Source of the DNA: JASHVB01 sp035535035 | GTDB taxonomy: Bacteria; Pseudomonadota; Alphaproteobacteria; Acetobacterales; Acetobacteraceae | DNA: 39,347 bases | Assembly (NCBI GenBank): GCA_035535035.1 | Contig: DATLQW010000167.1 | Span: 1 to 39,347, forward strand | Direction: 5' to 3' | Shown here: piece by piece, positions 32,955 through 39,347 of the stretch | How the letters are laid out: each line of letters opens with the position of its first letter | Position numbering within the stretch: the first letter of the stretch is position 1 | The notes under the pieces: generated by a model | The model's database searches: none | The model's input: the letters and a program-made list of their open reading frames with translations, nothing else | Told to the model about the DNA's origin: nothing | Program-made: the position numbers and the translations under genes

Positions 32955-34532
32955 ATGAGCACGACGACGCTGAGCAAGCCCAAACTCTGGGTTTCGGGCG
33001 ACTGGAATGCGCTGTTCGGTTTCGGCACCAATATCCTGGTCAACGTGCTGGTGTTGACCGGGCTGCTGCGCTTCGTGCTGAAGATGCCGGACGCCCTGGT
33101 GTTCGGCCGCATCCTGCCGGCACTCGGGCTGATGCTGTGCCTCAGCACCTGCTACTACGCGTTCCTCGCCTACCGGCTGGCGCAGCGAACCGGCCGCACC
33201 GATGTCTGCGCGCTGCCGTCCGGCATCAGCGTCCCGCACATGTTCGTCGTCACCTTCGTGGTGATGCTGCCGATCCTGATCAGGACGAAGGATCCGGTGC
33301 AGGCCTGGGAGGCCGGGCTGACCTGGGTGTTCGTGCAGAGTTTCGTGCTGATGATCGGCGGCTTCATCGGCCCTTATGTGCGCAAGATCACGCCGCGCGC
33401 GGCCTTGCTCGGGTCGCTGGCTGGCATTTCGATCACCTTCATTTCGATGAGCCCAGCCGCGCAGGTGTTTTCCACGCCGGTGATCGGCGTGGTGTGCTTC
33501 GCGGTGATTCTGGCCAACTGGTTCGGCGGGGTGAAGTACTTTGGCGGCGTGCCGGGTGGGCTGGTTGCCATTGCCGTCGGCACGGCGATCGCCTGGATAT
33601 CCAACATGTTGGGTCTCCACTACGGCGGCCTGACGGTAACCAAGCTGTTGGGGTCGGTGGCGAATTTCGGCTTCTCGTTCCCGATTCCCGCGGTCGGATT
33701 CGTGTTCGGCGGATTCAAGTATCTCGGCGTCATCCTGGTGACCGCGATTCCGTTCGGCATCTATGACCTGATCGAGGCGCTTGACAACGTGGAGAGCGCC
33801 GCCGCCGCCGGCGATGCTTTCCCGACCACCCGCGTGCTGACCGCTGACGGCGTGATCAGCCTGATCGGCTGCCTGCTGGGCAATCCGTTCATCAATGCGG
33901 TCTATATCGGCCATCCCGGCTGGAAGGCGATGGGCGGGCGGATCGGCTATTCGGCGATGACCGGGATCATCGTGCTGGTGCTGACCTGGTTCGGCATCAT
34001 CTCGCTGATGATGGCGGTCATCCCGGTTGTCGCGATCCTGCCGATATTGCTCTACATCGGGATGCTGATCGGCTCGCAGGCATTCCAGGAATCGCCGCAT
34101 CGCCATGCGCCGGCGATCGTGCTGGCGCTGCTGCCGCAATTGGCCGCCTGGGGCAAGACGCAGATCGACAATGCGCTCGGCGCGGCCGGCACCAGTGCGG
34201 CCGCGATCGGCGATGCGAAGCTGGCGCAGGTCGGGGTGCTGTACAAAGGGCTGGAGACGCTGGGCGGCGGCGCGACGCTGGCGGGTATCGTCCTGGGTGC
34301 CATCACGGTATTCATCATCGACCGCGAATTCGAGAAGGCCGCGGCTTTCGCGCTGGCCGGGACCATCCTGACATTCTTTGGGTTCATCCACGGCGAGGCG
34401 ATCGGCATCGGCAGCTCGCCGGCGGTCGCGGTGGCGTATCTCGGGGTTGCCGGCATCCTGTTCGTGCTGGCGAAATTCGCCGAGTTCCATCCGCAGCCGG
34501 CGGAACTGCATCAGCCGGCGGAGGCGGATTAG
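32955..34532 (+). CDS. NCS2-type nucleobase permease
   Basis: This 525-residue inner membrane protein has about 12-14 hydrophobic segments and resembles the nucleobase-cation symport family (xanthine/uracil/urate permeases). Family-like stretches are ALPSGISVPHMFVVTFV, GIYDLIEALDNVESAAAAGDAFPTTR and SLIGCLLGNPFINAVYIGHPGWKAMGGRIGYS. The E-x-(L)-D-N-V-E-S-A-x-x-x-G-D pattern is shared with the AzgA-like branch. The substrate is probably a purine, perhaps urate or xanthine, given the neighbours. AAGGAG lies eight bases... before ATG 32955. A terminator-like hairpin follows at 34630. Confidence 0.88.
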   Translation: MSTTTLSKPKLWVSGDWNALFGFGTNILVNVLVLTGLLRFVLKMPDALVFGRILPALGLMLCLSTCYYAFLAYRLAQRTGRTDVCALPSGISVPHMFVVTFVVMLPILIRTKDPVQAWEAGLTWVFVQSFVLMIGGFIGPYVRKITPRAALLGSLAGISITFISMSPAAQVFSTPVIGVVCFAVILANWFGGVKYFGGVPGGLVAIAVGTAIAWISNMLGLHYGGLTVTKLLGSVANFGFSFPIPAVGFVFGGFKYLGVILVTAIPFGIYDLIEALDNVESAAAAGDAFPTTRVLTADGVISLIGCLLGNPFINAVYIGHPGWKAMGGRIGYSAMTGIIVLVLTWFGIISLMMAVIPVVAILPILLYIGMLIGSQAFQESPHRHAPAIVLALLPQLAAWGKTQIDNALGAAGTSAAAIGDAKLAQVGVLYKGLETLGGGATLAGIVLGAITVFIIDREFEKAAAFALAGTILTFFGFIHGEAIGIGSSPAVAVAYLGVAGILFVLAKFAEFHPQPAELHQPAEAD

Positions 34533-34629
34533 CAGACCTTTTCCCGCCGCTCGTGGGAGACGCTGCCCCGTGGCGACCGATGCAAGTGCCGCGGGCGGCG
34601 GTATCGCTTCACCCGGCGCCGTCCACCGA

Positions 34630-34657
34630 CCTCTCCCGCGCAGCGGGAGAGGCTTTT
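34630..34657. terminator. Rho-independent terminator between convergent genes
   Basis: CCTCTCCCGC at 34630-34639 pairs perfectly with GCGGGAGAGG at 34643-34652 around a three-base loop, followed by CTTTTG. It lies between the permease (plus) and hiuH (minus) and probably serves the permease unit, perhaps both. Confidence 0.75.
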
Positions 34658-34662
34658 GCCAG

Positions 34663-35025
34663 TCAGGTCCCGCGATACGTCGTGTAGCCGAACGGCGAGA
34701 GCAACAGCGGGATGTGATAGTGCGCCGCGGCGTCGGCGATGCGGAACCGGATCGGGATCAGATCATAGAATCCGGCTTCCGCCTCGCCCCGTGCGGCGCG
34801 CCAGGATGCGATTCCAAACACGATCTCATAGCGACCCGGAAGCAGCGCGTCGCCGAACAGCAGTGGCGCATCGCAGCGTCCGTCCTTGTTGGTGTGGCGT
34901 GTCGCAAGCAACTCGCGCGCATCTCCATCGAGGCGGTACAGTGAGAGTCCGAGATCGACGGCTGGGCAGCCGCGCGCGGTGTCCAGCACATGCACGGTCA
35001 GCCGGCCAGGCGCCTCATCCGGCAT
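34663..35025 (-). CDS. hiuH: 5-hydroxyisourate hydrolase
   Basis: The 120-residue transthyretin-like enzyme hydrolyses 5-hydroxyisourate, the product of urate oxidation. It has the N-terminal signature LTVHVLDTARGCPA, a middle RHTNKDGRCD and the C-terminal YRGT, a form of the YRGS tetrapeptide that marks true HIU hydrolases. ATG 35025 is chosen because GGAG lies eight bases upstream; ATG 35031 is too close. It overlaps the end of uraD by 11 bases and is the last gene of the tsx-like-puuD-uraD-hiuH unit. Confidence 0.93.
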   Translation of the reverse strand: MPDEAPGRLTVHVLDTARGCPAVDLGLSLYRLDGDARELLATRHTNKDGRCDAPLLFGDALLPGRYEIVFGIASWRAARGEAEAGFYDLIPIRFRIADAAAHYHIPLLLSPFGYTTYRGT

Positions 35026-35548
35026 CGCCATTCTCCGCGACCAGGTCGTACAGGCGGTAACGTGCGATCTTCGCCACCTCCGCGAGCGCCGTCGCGCGCT
35101 CCTGTTCCGGCGCGTTGCGCACGCGCGACTGAAGTGCCGCAAGGATCGCGTCGCGGCCGCGCTGGCCACGCACCGCAATGATGAAGGGGAAGCCGAAGCG
35201 TGCGCGGTAGGCGCGGTTGAGCGCATCGAGCACGGCGCCCTCGTCGGCGGTCAGGCGATCGAGTCCCGTGCCGGCTTGTTCGGCGGCCGATGCCGCGGTC
35301 AGCGCCACCATTCCGGACGAAGCCAGCATCGGATGCGCGCGCAGCAGCCGAAGCTGCTTGTCCACACTGGCGGCGACCACGACCCGCAGCATCGCGGCGT
35401 GCAACTCGCCGATCGAGCCGAACGGGCGGGCGCCGAAGGCCGCGCGGGCGATCCACGGCGAATGCTCGAACACGCCGCCCAGCAACGCGGTGAACGCCTC
35501 GGCATCCAGGGCGTTGAGCGCCGCGACGCTGCAACGGGCAGCCGACAC
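35015..35548 (-). CDS. uraD: OHCU decarboxylase
   Basis: UraD decarboxylates 2-oxo-4-hydroxy-4-carboxy-5-ureidoimidazoline to S-allantoin, the step after HiuH. The 177-residue protein has the all-helical family pattern: FEHSPWIARAAF near residue 29, LRAHPMLAS near 71 (the RAHP active-site stretch), GLDRLTADEGAVLDALNRAYRARFGFPFIIAVRG near 98-130 and NAPEQERATALAEVAKIARYRL near the end. GTG 35548 is chosen because GGAG is eight bases upstream; the frame is open through puuD but the sequence there is a shadow. It starts two bases after the puuD stop. Confidence 0.92.
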   Translation of the reverse strand: MSAARCSVAALNALDAEAFTALLGGVFEHSPWIARAAFGARPFGSIGELHAAMLRVVVAASVDKQLRLLRAHPMLASSGMVALTAASAAEQAGTGLDRLTADEGAVLDALNRAYRARFGFPFIIAVRGQRGRDAILAALQSRVRNAPEQERATALAEVAKIARYRLYDLVAENGDAG

Positions 35549-35550
35549 GA

Positions 35551-36777
35551 TCAGTTCTCCTTCGATCCGTCGGCGATCCATGCGCCGAGCGCGCCACGTT
35601 CGGCCTCGGTGATGCGCGTGATGTTGTTGAGTGGCATGGCGTGGGTCTTCACCGCCTGCGCGTAGATCTGCTGTGACCGCATGGCGATCTCTGCCGGCGT
35701 GTCGAACATCACGCCCTTCGGTGCCTGGGAAAAGCCAGGATAGGTGGGGCGGGTGGAGTGGCAGACATGGCATCGCTGTCGAACGATATGCCGCACTTCG
35801 GCAAACGTGGCCGGCAACGCCGCGGTGCCGGCGGGCAGTGTTGCCGGGGCGGACTGGCCGAACAGCGTCAGCAGCATGGCGCCGAAGATCGGCACCGCCG
35901 CGGCCGGCCACAGCCGCCAATCCGGTGCCGCCCCGGTATGCATGGTGTTGAACCAATGCCGCACCAGGAAGCTGGCGACGAAAATGCAGGCCAGTACCAG
36001 CCAGTTCCACTTCGTCTCGTAGGTGAACGAGTAGTGGTTGGACAGCATGGTGAACAGGACGGGCAGCGTCAGGTAGTTGTTGTGGATCGACCGCTGCTTT
36101 GCCTGGTAGCCCCAGACAGGATCGGGTTCGCGGCCGGCCAACAGCGCATCGACCGTCTTGCGCTGATTCGGGATGATGATCACCAGGACGTTGGCCGCCA
36201 TGATCGAACCGGTCAGGGCGCCGACCTGAATGAAGGCACCACGTCCGCTGAACACATGGGTGTAGCCGAAGGCGATCAGCACCAGCAGGATGAATCCGGT
36301 GAGTGCCAGCCGGCCGGTCTCCTGGCCGACCCAGGAGCGGCACAGGGCGTCGTAGGCGAACCAGCCGACGATCAGCGAGAACGCGGCGAGCGGCACGGCG
36401 TCCCACGGAGTGATGTTGGCGACGGTGGTGTCGATCAGATAGAGGGTTGGGTTGGCATAGTACACCAGCACCAGCAGCATGAAGCCGAAGATCCAGGTGC
36501 CGTAGGCCTCCCATTTGAACCAGGTGAGGTGCGGCGGCAGGAATTCAGGCGCCACGGTGTATTTCTGGATCTGGTAGAAGCCGCCGCCGTGCACTTGCCA
36601 GGCTTCACCGCTGACCCGTGGGTCCAGCCGCTGGTCCGGCTTCAGACTGGCATCCAGTGCGATGAAATAGAATGACGAGCCGATCCAGGCGATGGCGGCG
36701 ATTACGTGAACCCAGCGCACGATCAGGCTGACCCAGTCGAGCACCATGCCCCAGTCGATCAGCGAGTAAGGCCACAT
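35551..36777 (-). CDS. puuD: Membrane-bound urate oxidase PuuD with C-terminal cytochrome c domain
   Basis: PuuD oxidises urate to 5-hydroxyisourate without using uricase. The 408-residue protein has about eight membrane segments in a DUF989-type domain (VHVIAAIAWIGSSFYFIALD, QKYTVAPEFLPPHLTWFKWEAY, SIHNNYLTLPVLFTMLSNHY with conserved His residues) and a C-terminal cytochrome c domain (residues about 320-408) with the haem-binding CHVCH. Electrons would pass to the respiratory chain, so no hydrogen peroxide is made. It heads puuD-uraD-hiuH on the minus strand, 128 bases after the channel gene that is probably co-transcribed. Confidence 0.93.
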   Translation of the reverse strand: MWPYSLIDWGMVLDWVSLIVRWVHVIAAIAWIGSSFYFIALDASLKPDQRLDPRVSGEAWQVHGGGFYQIQKYTVAPEFLPPHLTWFKWEAYGTWIFGFMLLVLVYYANPTLYLIDTTVANITPWDAVPLAAFSLIVGWFAYDALCRSWVGQETGRLALTGFILLVLIAFGYTHVFSGRGAFIQVGALTGSIMAANVLVIIIPNQRKTVDALLAGREPDPVWGYQAKQRSIHNNYLTLPVLFTMLSNHYSFTYETKWNWLVLACIFVASFLVRHWFNTMHTGAAPDWRLWPAAAVPIFGAMLLTLFGQSAPATLPAGTAALPATFAEVRHIVRQRCHVCHSTRPTYPGFSQAPKGVMFDTPAEIAMRSQQIYAQAVKTHAMPLNNITRITEAERGALGAWIADGSKEN

Positions 36778-36790
36778 GTCGGATATCTTA

Positions 36791-36832
36791 TGTTGTTGTC
36801 AGGCAAGCGCGTGTTGTTGTCAGGCAGGCGCG
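36791..36832. repeat. Two 21-base tandem repeats just upstream of puuD
   Basis: TGTTGTTGTCAGGCA(A/G)GCGCG occurs twice in a row (36791-36811 and 36812-36832) with one difference, 14 bases before the puuD start codon. The position, in the puuD leader, suggests a regulator or small-RNA binding site, or slippage product. Confidence 0.6.
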
Positions 36833-36840
36833 GACGGAGT

Positions 36841-36871
36841 GCCCTGCTCCATCATAGGGACGGAGCAGGGC
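36841..36871. terminator. Hairpin between the channel gene and puuD
   Basis: GCCCTGCTCC at 36841-36850 pairs perfectly with GGAGCAGGGC at 36862-36871 around 11 bases. It lies between the stop of the Tsx-like gene and puuD. With no T run on the minus strand it is more likely an mRNA-processing or partial-stop structure that lowers puuD relative to the channel than a full terminator. Confidence 0.5.
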
Positions 36872-36905
36872 GAGGTCCATCGAGTCGCAGTTGGGTGGGG
36901 GACGA

Positions 36906-37781
36906 TCAGAAGTGCATTTCGATGCCGACCTCCGGGGCGACCTCCTCGGCACCGGCCAGTCTGTCACTGTTGCCGAATTTGTGCTCCCAGAGTTCGACCG
37001 CGAAGTACAGGTCCGGCTTGTGCGCCTTGCTGTACAGCAGCGTGCCGAGATCCAACGAGAGCTCCGGCATTGCGAGGACCTCGGTATAGGTCTGGCCACC
37101 GAAGCCGGTCTTGCCTTTCGGCAAGATGACATTGGTGAAGCCCTTGAAGGCCAACGGCAGGCCGGTCAACCCTTTCAGGTTATAGAACCAGACGAATTCG
37201 AATTCCGGTGTGGCATCGAAGCTGACTGGCCCACCTGGCTTGGCGCACGCATCGGCGCAGATGCCGTTGTGGTTCCATTCCTTCGATATATGGACGCCGA
37301 TATTCAGGAATCCGGCCGGCAGCCCTATGTGGAAGTTTGGGCCTGCCACGAAAAGCTTCTTGTCCGGCCCGAACGTGGTATTCTCCGATTCGGCGTCACC
37401 GCCGATCTCGAAATTGATCGCCGTGATCGGTCCGAATTTGGTGCTGATGCCGAAAATCTTGTCCGGGCTCAACTGGGCGCGGTAAACTGCGTAGAATTCG
37501 GTTGAACCGCCGGACGAATTCGCCGCGGCCTCATTGGGATTGGAGAACAGGACGTCGACGTTGAAGAAGTTTGTGCCGTAGTCCCAAACGTCGAAGTGCT
37601 GGAGGTTGACGATAACCTTGTTGACGTTCCGCGATCCCTTCTCGTCGCCGGGGTTCCCCCCGGGGTTCGCCACGGTCAGGCCATCGCGGATACCGATCGA
37701 GGTATCGCTGAAGTTCTGCGCCCGGGCCTGGGTGGCAGTGATCGCCAGGGCCGCCGCGAACAGCAAGTGTCTCAGCTTCAT
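36906..37781 (-). CDS. Tsx-like nucleoside-specific outer membrane channel
   Basis: The 291-residue protein has a Sec signal peptide (MKLRHLLFAAALAITATQARAQ) and an outer membrane beta-barrel pattern ending in aromatic Phe (GIEMHF). The stretch LQHFDVWDYGTNFFNVDVLFS matches the N-terminal signature of the Tsx family, channels for nucleosides and bases. It would let purines into the periplasm for the BMP-type importer and the NCS2 permease. AAAGGATCAGAC gives a good ribosome site for ATG 37781. A sigma-54-type promoter match lies about 160 bases upstream and puuD lies downstream. Confidence 0.8.
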   Translation of the reverse strand: MKLRHLLFAAALAITATQARAQNFSDTSIGIRDGLTVANPGGNPGDEKGSRNVNKVIVNLQHFDVWDYGTNFFNVDVLFSNPNEAAANSSGGSTEFYAVYRAQLSPDKIFGISTKFGPITAINFEIGGDAESENTTFGPDKKLFVAGPNFHIGLPAGFLNIGVHISKEWNHNGICADACAKPGGPVSFDATPEFEFVWFYNLKGLTGLPLAFKGFTNVILPKGKTGFGGQTYTEVLAMPELSLDLGTLLYSKAHKPDLYFAVELWEHKFGNSDRLAGAEEVAPEVGIEMHF

Positions 37782-37941
37782 GTCTGATCCTTTTGTTGTT
37801 GTACCCCGCAGCATTGCCTGCCGATTTCCGTGACTTCGCCCCTGGTCTGCGCTCCATCATCCGGGTTGACGCGGTGGGCCAGCCTCGATCGCAGGTGCGC
37901 CGAGCTCCCCGGTGACGGTTGGTATTGCAAAAATGTTGCGC

Positions 37942-37957
37942 AGCAATCGACGTGCCA
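37942..37957 (-). promoter_or_regulatory. Sigma-54 (-24/-12) promoter for the channel-puuD-uraD-hiuH unit
   Basis: On the minus strand the sequence reads TGGCACG-TCGA-TTGCT, an exact match to the RpoN consensus with GG and GC ten bases apart. It points toward the Tsx-like gene, whose start is about 160 bases away. Confidence 0.8.
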
Positions 37958-38301
37958 CACGTTGCAATCCTGCGTTGAATGGAGCGGGCGAAGATGAGCA
38001 GGAGGGGCGATCGTGGCAGAGTTGCAACAGGCTTCCGCGCCGGCGGGCCGATCGACGCCGCCGCCGCTATGTCGTGCCCGGAAAAGCGCCATTAGCCGAC
38101 GCGGGCGGGAGAACGCCCGGCGGCATGTTGCGTTGCCCGGTTGCCGCTATGTCCAGATGGATGGCAAATAGGTTCTTCGGTGACGGAATTGTGACCACAA
38201 TCACACCAATATTTGACCAATCAGCATATAATTTGGGCTTCCATGGCCGCCGGCAACCACCCGACGCCCGAAGAGCGCGCAGACCCCGGCGCCGCGGCGT
38301 C
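37958..38301. other. Divergent control region between channel and second BMP gene
   Basis: Apart from two sigma-54-type promoters at its edges this stretch holds a 14-base palindrome (38188-38201, ATTGTG-AC-CACAAT) and AT-rich sequence to about 38230. No gene is seen. It is a natural place for an activator such as NtrC to serve both promoters. Confidence 0.5.
38188..38201. promoter_or_regulatory. Operator-like palindrome ATTGTG-AC-CACAAT
   Basis: This six-plus-six-base inverted repeat lies between the divergent sigma-54-type promoters at 37942-37957 and 38302-38317. It suits a dimeric DNA-binding regulator; which one is unknown. Confidence 0.45.
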
Positions 38302-38317
38302 TGGCATGTCGATTGCT
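38302..38317 (+). promoter_or_regulatory. Sigma-54 (-24/-12) promoter for the second BMP gene
   Basis: TGGCATG-TCGA-TTGCT has GG and GC ten bases apart and fits the RpoN consensus TGGCAYG-N4-TTGCW. It points toward the binding-protein gene that starts at 38432, giving a leader of about 105 bases. This also argues against a translation start upstream of it. Confidence 0.75.
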
Positions 38318-38431
38318 ATCACATCACGGCCACACACCCATCGGCGCCCACAACCGGGCGCGTGGTGGCGCGTGTGCCGCACCAAAACCATGCCGGCGCA
38401 TCGCCGGCAGCAAAAAAACGGAGTCCAATGC

Positions 38432-39217
38432 ATGCCGCGCAATCCGGGCCTGTCGCGCCGCTCCATCCTCGAAGGCCTGGGACTTGGGGTCGGCAGTCTT
38501 GCCGCGGGCGTCGGCCTGCCGCTGCGTTCCGCTGAAGCCAAGGAACTCGTCGTCGGCTTCATCTATGTCGGAGCGAAGGACGATTACGGCTACAACCAGT
38601 CGCATGCCGAAGCCGCCGCGATGCTGAAGAAGACCCCCGGCCTGAAGATCGTCGAGCAGGAGAAGGTGCCGGAAACGGACGACGTCCAGAAGACCATGGA
38701 GAGCATGATCCAGCTCGACGGCGCCACCCTGCTGTTCCCCACCAGCTTCGGCTATTTCGACCCGTACGTGCTGCGCATGGCGAAGAAATACCCGAAGATC
38801 GAGTTTCGCCACTGCGGCGGCCTGTGGACCGACAAGGACCCGATGAACGCCGGCTCCTATTTCGGCTATATCGGCATGTGCCAGTACCTCAACGGCATCG
38901 CCGCAGGGCATACCACCAAGAGCAAGAAGCTCGGGTTCGTCGCCGCCAAGCCGATCCCGCAGGTGCTGCAGAACATCAACAGCTTCCTGCTTGGCGCCCG
39001 TACCGTCCATCCGGACATCACCGTCACGGTGATCTTCACCGGCGACTGGTCGATGCCGGTCAAGGAAGCGGAAGCCGCCAACAGCCTGATCGACCAGGGC
39101 ATGGACGTGCTGACCTGCCACGTGGACAGCCCCAAGGTCATCATGGAAACCTGCGAACGCCGCAGCATCTATTGCTGTGGCTACCACGTCAACCAGTCCA
39201 GACTGGCGTGTGGCTAG
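38432..39217 (+). pseudogene. BMP-family substrate-binding protein, cut by an insertion sequence
   Basis: The frame starts with a twin-arginine leader (MPRNPGLSRRSILEGLGLG ... SAEA) and continues ELVVGFIYVGAKDDYGYNQSHAEAA, a divergent BMP-type binding protein. ATG 38432 is chosen because GGAG lies eight bases upstream and the sigma-54-type promoter is inside any longer frame. After about 256 residues, at CCGYHVNQS, the homologous sequence ends and the frame runs 4-5 codons into insertion-sequence DNA to a stop at 39215-39217. Roughly the last 90-110 residues are missing from the window. It is only moderately similar to the intact copy at 24905-25987, so it probably had another ligand. Confidence 0.8.
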
Positions 39218-39347
39218 CTCGTGATCTGTCCGGGTTTTGTAGCTCGTGAAGTGTCCGGTCCTTTGGCCCCCAACGAATGGGGGTTTGCATGGACCGGGCA
39301 CGGATTCACGAAGGGATACGCCGGATGCGTTTCACGGACGTTCTCGG
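39209..39347 (+). mobile_element. Insertion sequence, left end (continues outside the window)
   Basis: From about 39209 (TGTGGC...) the sequence changes from the BMP gene to insertion-sequence DNA. Two copies of TAGCTCGTGA-N2-TGTCCGG start at 39215 and 39240, a 25-base period, followed by a transposase start at 39289. A terminal TGT and doubled repeats mirror the layout of the element at 1-140, but the sequences differ, so it is a different element. The boundary is inferred from where homology ends. Confidence 0.7.
39289..39347 (+). CDS. Transposase, N-terminal fragment (ISNCY/IS481-like)
   Basis: ATG 39289 opens a frame reading MDRARIHEGIRRMRFTDVL to the window edge. This beginning is recalled from ISNCY-type transposases in which a helix-turn-helix region follows. 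The gene is cut only by the window end. The family label is provisional because fewer than 20 residues are visible. Confidence 0.6.
   Translation, partial: MDRARIHEGIRRMRFTDVL

Noticed and set aside
1..39347. CRISPR arrays, rRNA and tRNA genes
   Set aside because: No regularly spaced repeats and no tRNA- or rRNA-like sequence was noticed; a covariance-model search was not possible.

Overview
The window is about 39 kb of GC-rich DNA from an alphaproteobacterium, most likely of the Acetobacteraceae/Rhodospirillales. This is inferred from the split F0 operon order (atpI-B-E-F'-F), the overall codon style and the types of neighbouring genes; no rRNA or tRNA is present to confirm it. The window begins inside one insertion sequence (about 1-140) and ends inside another (from about 39209). 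Both elements have doubled repeats at their ends and transposase starts of the ISNCY/IS481 type. The second element has cut off a transporter gene.

Region 1 (0.3-7.3 kb) holds unrelated chromosomal genes: a GrdB-like 'selenoprotein B family' gene with an in-frame TGA and a hairpin placed like a bacterial SECIS element, a TauE/SafE-type permease, a 2OG-Fe(II) oxygenase, anmK and tyrS back to back, and an HGGxSTG protein paired with an Ala/Pro-rich protein. Region 2 (7.3-15.5 kb) looks accessory. It has a small hypothetical gene, a lone adenine-type DNA methyltransferase, a palindrome-rich spacer, and a tight four-gene cassette. The cassette encodes a small helical protein, a small beta-domain protein, a LysM plus peptidoglycan-binding protein, and a 1501-residue protein with two archaemetzincin-like zinc-protease modules. 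It resembles type VI secretion cargo islands, but no VgrG, PAAR or Hcp lies in the window. Region 3 (15.5-19.6 kb) has the ATP synthase F0 operon on the minus strand and a short homogentisate-dioxygenase-like gene.

Region 4 (19.9-39.2 kb) is a large purine uptake and breakdown supercluster. It contains a BMP-type (basic membrane protein/purine nucleoside) ABC transporter with 8-oxoguanine deaminase, two nucleoside/guanine deaminases, xanthine dehydrogenase (xdhA-xdhB-xdhC), a biuret-hydrolase-like amidase with an NCS2-type nucleobase permease, and a Tsx-like outer membrane channel followed by puuD (urate oxidation), uraD and hiuH. A second BMP substrate-binding gene is truncated by the right-hand insertion sequence. 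Together these genes would bring purines through the outer and inner membranes, deaminate guanine-type bases, oxidise (hypo)xanthine to urate and convert urate to allantoin.

Four sequences matching the sigma-54 -24/-12 consensus (TGGCAYG-N4-TTGCT) sit in front of four purine transcription units. They suggest that the cluster forms a nitrogen-controlled (RpoN, probably NtrC) regulon. The sequence shows the motifs; the regulation is inferred.
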